Assembly (NCBI GenBank): GCA_900312665.1
Contig: ONZQ02000009.1
Span: 480,420-544,419, forward strand
Direction: 5' to 3'
DNA: 64,000 nucleotides
Source: Cephalotrichum gorgonifer
Lineage: Eukaryota; Ascomycota; Sordariomycetes; Microascales; Microascaceae
The notes below the pieces were generated by a model, which made no database searches, had not been told where the DNA came from, and saw nothing but the letters and a program-made list of their open reading frames with translations. This document shows positions 56,917 through 64,000 of this stretch, piece by piece; position 1 is the first letter of the stretch, and the number at the start of each line of letters is the position of its first letter. The position numbers and the translations under genes are program-made.

Positions 56917-58835
56917 AAAGTTGAATTATAATAGGCTGGAAACGATGATAGTTGGGGTGCGAGAGGGGGTGGCATGGATTATGGGCTATGGGTGAATTTG
57001 TTCTACACCGACCATGCCACCCAGGATGAGGAAGAGGATGGGGATGGGGATGAAGAGGATCGAGCGATGAGGAAGGGCTATTCTTAGTGACTACATAGTA
57101 AGTACTACATCGCGAACAGATACCGTTATAAGCATGCCGCCCTGGGAAGATGAATGGGGATACGTATACAATCGCTTAGACCCCGAGAACTATAAGGGAG
57201 CAGGGAGGGTGGGCGTATAACTATCAAGTTTATCAAGTTTTTACCATCGTCTCGCTCCTGTCAAGACTTCCACGCGACATCACCCGCAGCGGGAGGCAGT
57301 CATATGACCTGCATTGCTCAAAGGGACCATTCTTAGTTTAGTAATAGAGATAGAGAACTATTGCTTGCATCTGCCTCTCATTTTCAGCCTCGTCGTGTCG
57401 TGTCGATAGAGCACGGGGGCAGGTTGGGAAGTGTCATTGGGCAAGATACAGTGGGGTCCCGTTCTGGACCCCGTTAACCTGCGTTTTCTTTTCGTCAGAT
57501 CGGGGGAGCGTGATTGGTGGGATGCAACCTTTGGAGAGTCGCGCGCAGGAGAGGGGACGGCACTGAACGAAAATGAGTGCTCGTACTTGATGGTACAGAC
57601 CCTTTCCCCTCCTTGGAGTACAAGTACGAGCACTTTAGCATGTGCCCCAAATGAAGTGCTACGATCTGACGTAGTCCACGTTGGCACGTGCGAACACGGC
57701 CGCGAGAACTTGTATTACTTAAGATCCTGGGGTGGGGCGCTCCTACAATACTCGTACCGGTACTCCGCCCTTGTAGCTTTAGCCCCGAACCAGCTGGGGC
57801 CAACCCACCCCCCTTCCACCGTTCCACCGTACTTGTACCATCCTCACCCCACTTACGTCCGAACAGCTCTCTCATCACTAAGCTGTGAGTAAAAGAGGAC
57901 TTGCAAGGCATCGCGCAGCTTCCTTCGTCCAATTGTGGTACAAACTCTACTTGCTTCACAATCCCGGTCTCGCATCATACCAGAATACCCCTCCACCATT
58001 ACCCTTCTCCCTTTTACCTGACTATCCCTTCGACCATAAGCGCACACTTGCGAGCTCCGTCCGAAGAGCCGTGACGTTGGCCCAGACGCGGACGCAGACG
58101 AAAACGACCCCCTGCCCAGACTCATCCTGGAAGTACCCACTGCGCGCCAATACACCCTAATATCGCCGCTGTACGCTCTCTCCTGCAAGGTAGACCGGGC
58201 TTCCAATCCGGCAGACCGACGACCGATTTCCCTTCTCGCCAATAAGGAGAAAAAACTGGAAGAAAACTCAGCGCTCATCTCACAACGCCGCGTCGAGTAT
58301 TGCACATCCACCTACGTGCCCATCACCTAGCTCCTATCAAACCCAATTAGTCCCAGAAACTATGGCGGTCGTAGCTTCCTTCCAGCTTTAACCACCGTCT
58401 GTGTCTGCTCTCATCAGGTGCCAAGCCGTACGTACAAGTACCGGATCGTTGACTACGAGTAGCCAGCATCCTTCCCGGTTGCGGCCGACCTGCATTTGCC
58501 CGATTCTAAGCTTGCGGTAGACTCTCGTCTCCACGCCCACGTGTGCCCCTGGGCAGAGTTGCGTGAAGCCCACACAAGAGCACTAACACAGGCGAGGGCC
58601 CATCCTTCATTCACACCCCTTGGTCGTCACTCGATATCTAAGTATCAAGCCGGACCTCTCATCTGATACCTTGGCTCCCACCAAAAACCCGGTTACCTGC
58701 CGCTCAGACAGCTACCCCCGCCCCCTGCCTCCCCTTCCACAGCTCTGAGGCTTCCCACAGCTCCCTCTAGCCAGGCGTCTAGAGCCTGAGCTTACCTCTT
58801 ACTTGTGGACCCTCGTGAGCTACCAGAGCGCCAAA
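56917..58835. promoter_or_regulatory. Gene-free region upstream of the Pho81-like gene
   Basis: About 1.9 kb. No reliable gene; frames up to 154 codons lack domains. It carries a 14-bp inverted repeat (57576-57589 with 57621-57634), several GTACTTGTAC-like sequences, and CACGTG at 57685-57690 and 58538-58543. The last is about 300 bp before the split start codon and matches the core bound by the Pho4/NUC-1 class of regulators. Confidence 0.55.
57576..57634. repeat. 14-bp perfect inverted repeat with 31-nt spacer
   Basis: AGTGCTCGTACTTG (57576-57589) is followed by its exact reverse complement CAAGTACGAGCACT (57621-57634). Both arms contain the CGTACTTG core that recurs elsewhere in gene-free DNA of the window. 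Confidence 0.85.
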
Positions 58836-61800
58836 ATGTAAGGTTACTATGCCACGATTGTGGACTGGACTGCGGCTAACCTTTCGTTTAGGAAGTTTGG
58901 TAAGCATATACAAAAGCGCCAGCTCGAGGTGCCCGAGTATTCGGCTAGCTTTGTCAACTACAAGGCCCTCAAAAAGGTATGAATGTTGCCCATCCATTGG
59001 CTTGCTATGAAGAGAGCTGGAACAGAACAGCCGTGCAATTTCACTCTGAATAAGCGGAGGGCCTCCGCCTCCGTTGGACATGGCGCTGTATTCTATGATT
59101 GGCACATCGTCTACATATGCTTAGTAGATCGCTAATCTCGTCACCTCTACCCCACAGCTCATCAAGAAACTCTCGGCCACACCTACCCTGGGGACGATCA
59201 ATGATTCCCAACGGGCGCCCACCCCTCTTGATTCACAGTCTGCGCTCCAGGCGAATAAGGCCACCTTCTTCTTCCAACTGGTATGGACCGAGCATGATGA
59301 TTCGCTAGCCTGAGTCCTTGTCGTCCGGCCTACTTACTCTCTGATAGGAACGCGAACTGGAGAAGGTGAACGCATTCTACTTGCAGAAGGAAGCAGAGGT
59401 ATGTCGTCGTGTCTCCCTCTCATGTAGCTTTGTCTACCCCCGAGACTGACTGAGTGATTCCTATGCCGTAGCTCAAAGTGCGACTCAAGACCTTGCTTGA
59501 CAAGAAGAAGTCATTACAGTCCAGACCTATAGGAAGTTCTCGGAGGTCTGCCAAGTTTGCGGCTCTCGAGGAGGGCTTCCAACAGTTTGCGAGCGATCTA
59601 AACAAGCTGCAGCAATTCGTTGAAGTGAACGGCACGGCGTTTTCGAAGATCCTGAAGAAATGGGATAAGACGTCCAAGTCGAAGACCAAGGAGCTCTATC
59701 TGTCGAGGGCCGTCGAGGTCCAGCCCTTCTTTAACCCTACCGTTATCAGCGAGCTGTCTGACCAGGCGACTACCAGTCTCCAAGATCTCGGCGCGTGGGC
59801 GGAGGGAGACCATGTCGGGTTCGAATCGCGTCAGGAGCACGTCGTCACGAGCCAGCACATACCCGGGACCGACGATGGCGACGTTGACTTCATCCTCCTT
59901 GATACTACAGTCTCTGGGAACGTGGAGTCCCTCAAAGACTTGTTGTCCCGTATGAAGACGGCGAGCGATGAATCGGGGAGCAGCGGCCTCGAGCTCGGCC
60001 AGCGAGTGACGAGGACCTTCCTTGCCGCTATCCACGAGGCGCCCGAGGAGGCGTTGAAGGTGCTGTTGGAGTCTGGGTTCGTCGACATACAATCCGAGGA
60101 TGATATAAACGAGCGTAACTGTCTTCATCAAGCGGCGATATATGGGAAGCCGTTTGTGCTCAGATATGGGCTATCGAAAGGCGTCGCCGCGGACCGTACG
60201 GACGTCTACGGCCGCGTACCACTTCACTACGCGTGCATGCATGGCTGGCTAGACATGCTGGATGTACTATTAGAAGGTGTGTACCCTCCGGTTCTAGAGT
60301 TCCCATCAGCCAGCTTCAGTTGTGGCGTATTACTTATACTGTTTTTAGCAAGCGAGCCGACGCAGGACCTTAAGGATCACGATAACTTCACGCCACTACT
60401 ACACGCTATCATCCACGACCGCTTCGCGTGTGTCGAGAAACTGATCTCAAGATCGGCCCGCTTGGATGCCGCGACCTCCACGGACCACGTGCCTTTGAAT
60501 CTCGCCTGCGAGCGGGGTTCTCAGCAGGTTGTGGAGCTGCTCTTAAAGCATGGAGCCAAGATTGAGCCCGATGCTGAAGGCTTCTACCCCCAACACCTCG
60601 TGGCGAGGTCGGTACAAAACCCGAACCTCCTCCTACTTCTCAGGGGATACGGCGCAGACCTCGACCAGATCGACAAGCTCTACGGCTGGACACCGTTAGT
60701 GCATGCGGCCAGTGAAGGCAACGTCCCGTGTCTGGAGGCACTACTACAAGCTGGCGTCGACGCTAACATCTTGGACGAGAAGGGTCTCCCTGCCGTGTAC
60801 TACGCCGCATGGGAGGGTCACCTGGCCTGCATGAAGCTCCTGTCTCCGTACAATCAGCGGGCAAGGACGAGTCCACTGATGCGGCAGCCGAACACCCAGC
60901 TCGGGCTCACGGGGAGCAGTAGCGCGCCTGTGCCCATGTCTCTAGACCCGGACGCCATCCCACCGCTCGATCTTCCACCCCCGATCATCCCTCTGAGGAG
61001 GTACGGCCATAACTTCCTAGACAAGAAGACCGTTGTGCAACTCAGCTTCGACGAGACGGACGAGCCTGCAATGGTATTCTTCCACGACGGCAAATACCCG
61101 GCCGCGCGGCTCACCATCTCATCCAAAGTCTCAGACCTCATCCCCAAGAACATCATGCTCCCCTTCCAGGAAGACACGCGGCTCGTGTCCTTCCAGGTTG
61201 ATAACCTCGACACCTTCACCCTCGACTTCGATATATTCCCTACGTACGGCGCCAAGGTCATCGGAAAGACGGTAGCCCTTCCCAGCACGTTCCGCCCGGG
61301 GTCCTCGAGCGCGAATCGGTGCTCTCTTCCTCTGTTCGACCCGCGGCTCCGCGCCATAGGGCAGATAAGCTTTAGCTCGCAGGTGATCAAGCCGTTCCAG
61401 GGCCAACCGCTTGAGATCACCGATTTCGAGACCTACTGGAAGGCGACGAGCCAGTTTGAGGAGCACCACACGAGCACCTTCGTGACGGGGTCGAGTCTCA
61501 CGGGCGACTACGTCCGCCTATACGTGCAGCACACGAGTGACGGGACTCCTGTCCTCTGGCCGACCTGGACTATCCCCTGCGGCGCGTTGGATATACCCAT
61601 CTCCCGTCTCACGATCGAGCAATTTGACGCCGTTACTAGGGACAGCCCTGCGCGCGGCGACTTAGCGAGCCTCCCGCGCCGGGCGCTCGACGAGATACCC
61701 GAGATACACCGCATTCTCGCGACAGCTGGTGTTCGCCTCGCCGACGCGCTGCCGCTTATTCCGCACGGTATGCACGTCAACATCCATGTTCTCTACCCGC

Positions 61801-62447
61801 TGCCTGATGACGAGGCGCGGTGGAACCTGGGTCCTGCGAGGGACCTGAACCTCGTCGCCGACGCAGTTCTTTCCATCGTGTTCGACCACGCGCGCGCACA
61901 GCGCGCGCAGAGCCCGGATATCGTGCGATCCATGGTCTTTAGCTCCTACAACGCTAACCTCTGCACCGCGCTAAATTGGAAGCAGCCTAACTTCCCTGTG
62001 TTCCTGTGCAATGAGCTGGGGAGAGATGAGGCCACGGCGGGGACGGATGTGATACAAGGAAGCGGGCGGGGGGCGATGTCGGTAAAGGAGGCGGTCAGGA
62101 TTGCGACAAGTAATAACCTGATGGGGCTCATCTGTTCGTCGAGGTTACTAGTAAGTTTAAACCTACATCCCCCCTTGTCATACTGTTCATCTTGTTTTCT
62201 CCAACCCCCACCTTCTCTTTACACCCCTTGGGCAGAATATGAGCGCTAACGAGTGAACAAGGACATGGTACCCGCCCTTATCGACGCCATAAAGAGCCAG
62301 GGCCTGGCGCTGGTGACGGACATGTCGGACGCCTCGGCAGCCGCGACCTCCTTCGCGGATCCGTTCTTCTCGCGGTTACCCGAGGGTGTGGACGGAGTGC
62401 TGAAGCCGTACGGGGTGCTGCGTTTTACGGAGTCGATAGATATTTAG
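58836..62447 (+). CDS. PHO81: Pho81/NUC-2-like CDK inhibitor: SPX, ankyrin and GDPD-like domains
   Basis: Seven exons (58836-58837, 58892-58976, 59158-59280, 59348-59398, 59472-60276, 60349-62150, 62262-62447) encode 1017 residues. Pho81/NUC-2 inhibits the Pho85-Pho80 type kinase under phosphate limitation. The SPX domain (about residues 1-165) begins KFGKHIQKRQLEVPEYSASF and has the basic cluster KILKKWDKTSKSK that binds inositol pyrophosphates. Ankyrin repeats fill about 275-480 (DVYGRVPLHYACMHGWLDML). The C-terminal GDPD-like domain (about 690-1017) lacks the usual catalytic HRG, reading HVNIHVLYPLPDD, as in family members without enzymatic activity. The start codon is divided by the first intron: AT, then GTAAGG...TTTAG, then G. 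Intron 60277-60348 is stop-free and a multiple of three. Confidence 0.93.
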
Positions 62448-62618
62448 GTGGGCTTCTTGTATTTGCACCGTCTGGCCTTTATCAGATAGATCATGAAAAA
62501 GGGGTATATATATATATCTATATTGGCAAAAAATCATACAAAACACATATCGCAGTGGTGGGGGCTTTCTCTCTACGGTCCTCTTGTGCTTCTGAACGGA
62601 GATGGAGAGAGTAGGTGT
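62448..62618. other. Short convergent 3' region
   Basis: Separates PHO81 and the small membrane protein gene. Contains an ATATATATATAT run near 62506-62520; no coding signal. Confidence 0.6.
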
Positions 62619-63317
62619 TTACGCGCCTTTGTAGTCGTACTTCAACCCCCTCAGCTCCCCGGGATCAACATCAGCCATGACCAACTTCGCCGCGAACACG
62701 ACGCCGTAGATGAGTGCCGGGAGACAACCTTGGATGAGCGCGGGCCACCCCCGTCCCTCCACGAGACTCAGGAGGGAGATGAGAACCGCCAGGGAGAGGT
62801 TCAGATAGGGCAGGTATCTCCTCGCGGGGGAGAGCTCGGCCACGTCCGAAAAGGGGTCGCCTCCTCTCGTCCCTCTGCCCCTTCCGCCGTCGTTACCGAC
62901 CCCCCTTCCGCCGCGGCTACCGCCGTCAGCACCCTGCCTTGCATTCAGGGCGGGGAACCCTGTTTCTGTCGGTGGGAGGATATATGTGAGGTACGCCGTG
63001 ACGAGCAGGCATGATATCGAGAGGAGGCGCGGGAGGGGCGGCAGGGAGGCGAGGTTGAGGATGTAAGGCTGCGCCGCGACGAGGGGCAGTAGGGTGAGGA
63101 TCCGGGCGTAGGTGGCGTTCTGAGCTGTGTTTTGCGTCGTGAGGGTTTCTATCAGGGTCTCTTGTTCTAAGGGAGTTGTCAGCGGCGGGAGGTCGGGTCG
63201 AAAAGGGTATTTGGGGGGGGGGGAGTAGGTACCTTCTTCGTCGAGATCTTCAGGTAGGTTGTCAGAGTCGTAGGCAAAGGGGCGGCGGAGGCGTGCCGTG
63301 ACAGAGGAGGTCTCCAT
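62619..63317 (-). CDS. Hypothetical small multi-span membrane protein
   Basis: Two exons (63317-63233, 63166-62619) encode 210 residues; without splicing the frame stays open and gives 232. The spliced junction LDEEEQETLIETLTTQN is smoother than the unspliced Pro-rich insert, and the intron has GTACCT and CTTAG ends. About four hydrophobic segments are visible (ILTLLPLVAAQPYILNL, LLSISCLLVTAYLTYIL, YLNLSLAVLISLLSLV, LPALIYGVVFAAKLVMA), separated by a Gly/Arg-rich loop (SRGGRGVGNDGGRGRGTRGG). No family recognised. Location is probably an internal membrane. Confidence 0.7.
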   Translation of the reverse strand: METSSVTARLRRPFAYDSDNLPEDLDEEGTYSPPPKYPFRPDLPPLTTPLEQETLIETLTTQNTAQNATYARILTLLPLVAAQPYILNLASLPPLPRLLSISCLLVTAYLTYILPPTETGFPALNARQGADGGSRGGRGVGNDGGRGRGTRGGDPFSDVAELSPARRYLPYLNLSLAVLISLLSLVEGRGWPALIQGCLPALIYGVVFAAKLVMADVDPGELRGLKYDYKGA

Positions 63318-63776
63318 GGCCGGGGATGGTACAAGGTCTCCGAGGTTGGGGGGATATTATTGTTCAAGAATTAGATCGTCCGATGTATGGGAGTATCTCT
63401 TTTATTCTCGCTCGGGTGATGCTTGGCCACGAAGGAGGAACGGCTGTGATGGTTCGAAGCAGGTCAGGGACTAGGCAGGAGCTGGGAGAAAGTACAACAG
63501 CCCAGCTAGCATGTGCGCCGTGATGATGACGACATGTTCCTGTACTACACAACCTGTCAGCTGCGGCTTGCTGCTGACACAAACCAGCCCACCTTGACAC
63601 GTGATCGCCAAAAAACTCCCAAAGAAATCCAAGCTCCCATCAGCCGACTTTTGCGATTGAGATGGGGACCGACGGGAATTAGTCGAAGGGCGTAACGATT
63701 CGACTCCAGCTCAGCTATAGACGACCTATAAAATCAAACCTTCACTCAGAAGTCGAAACCCACCCCGTCCGTGACC
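63318..63776. promoter_or_regulatory. Divergent intergenic region between the membrane protein and Coa1-like genes
   Basis: About 460 bp. Contains CACGTG at 63599-63604. No coding exon recognised. Confidence 0.55.
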
Positions 63777-64000
63777 ATGCTCTCCCGGGCCGTACAGCGG
63801 AGCCTCGTCTCCCTCCGACATGCTGCCCCCCGCCGTGTCGCGACACAGAGGCGGTGGCTCACGCCCGCGCCGACGGCGGGCGAGACGCTCATGGAACGCC
63901 GTGCTGACCGCGAGCTCCCAAGTGAGTGCCCCCGAAAATAAATCAATCCCTCCCCTCTCCTCCCTTACTCCGCAAGCTAACACGGTGCTTCCCCTCCGGC
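63777..64000 (+). CDS. Probable cytochrome c oxidase assembly factor Coa1 (5' exon only)
   Basis: Partial gene. One exon (63777-63921) encodes 48 residues and ends at a canonical GTGAGT donor; the rest of the window is intron, and its end has a GCTAAC branch-like sequence, so the acceptor is just outside. The N-terminus is a typical mitochondrial presequence (MLSRAVQRSLVSLRHAAPRR). It is followed by ETLMERRADRELP, which resembles the conserved start of fungal Coa1, an inner-membrane protein that helps assemble complex IV. With the main domain missing, the identification rests on this short block; another mitochondrial protein is possible. Confidence 0.5.

Noticed and set aside
57431..57959. 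153- and 154-codon overlapping frames upstream of PHO81
   Set aside because: Overlapping on opposite strands and crossing the inverted repeat; no protein features.
61899..61916. CGCGCGC-ACA-GCGCGCG-like inverted repeat in PHO81
   Set aside because: Lies in a conserved Ala/Arg-rich coding stretch and is explained by GC-rich codon choice.

Overview
The window is nuclear DNA of a filamentous ascomycete (Pezizomycotina, most likely a Sordariomycete). The evidence is short GT-AG introns with a GCTAAC-type branch point close to the acceptor, a fungal gene repertoire (Whi3, Pmt1, TEF1, Sec21, NUC-2/Pho81, Sls1, MOZART1), roughly 2.5-3 kb per gene, and short AT-only islands of the kind left by repeat-induced point mutation. 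Gene models below were assembled by hand from open frames, splice consensus and continuity of conserved protein blocks. In every complete model the exon lengths sum to a whole number of codons. UTRs and transcription starts were not determined.

Layout. 0-9 kb: whi3 (-), pmt1 (-) and a SAM methyltransferase (+), separated by three AT-rich islands. 9-19 kb: an arrestin-fold protein (+), an unrecognised tail-anchored protein with a 31-residue tandem repeat (+), succinyl-CoA ligase beta (-) and a YAP-type bZIP factor (+). 19-32 kb: a choline/ethanolamine phosphotransferase (-), a coiled-coil protein (-), a Cys/His-repeat protein (-) whose last intron holds an assembly gap, and a TRF-like telomere-repeat-binding protein (-). 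32-46 kb: gamma-COP (-), a 3-kb gene-free stretch, TEF1 (+), then SLS1 (-) and an LYR protein (+) sharing a 331-bp divergent promoter. 45-57 kb: a mitochondrial carrier (+), a DUF2293 protein (+), MOZART1 (+), a CHY/RING E3 ligase (-) and a CUE protein (+). 58-64 kb: the Pho81/NUC-2 phosphate regulator (+), a small membrane protein (-) and the first exon of a probable Coa1 (+, runs off the window).

The genes are mostly unrelated housekeeping functions: glycosylation, vesicle coat, translation, TCA cycle, phospholipid synthesis, mitochondrial biogenesis and phosphate sensing. No metabolite cluster, rRNA, convincing tRNA or CRISPR was seen.

The most unusual observations concern gene structure: an apparent 2-nucleotide exon in TEF1, a start codon interrupted by an intron in the Pho81 gene, and three frame-preserving introns without stops. 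Two proteins have unrecognised repeats: a roughly 17-unit Cys/His array and the GHWHC repeat. A GTACTTGTAC-like sequence recurs in gene-free DNA.
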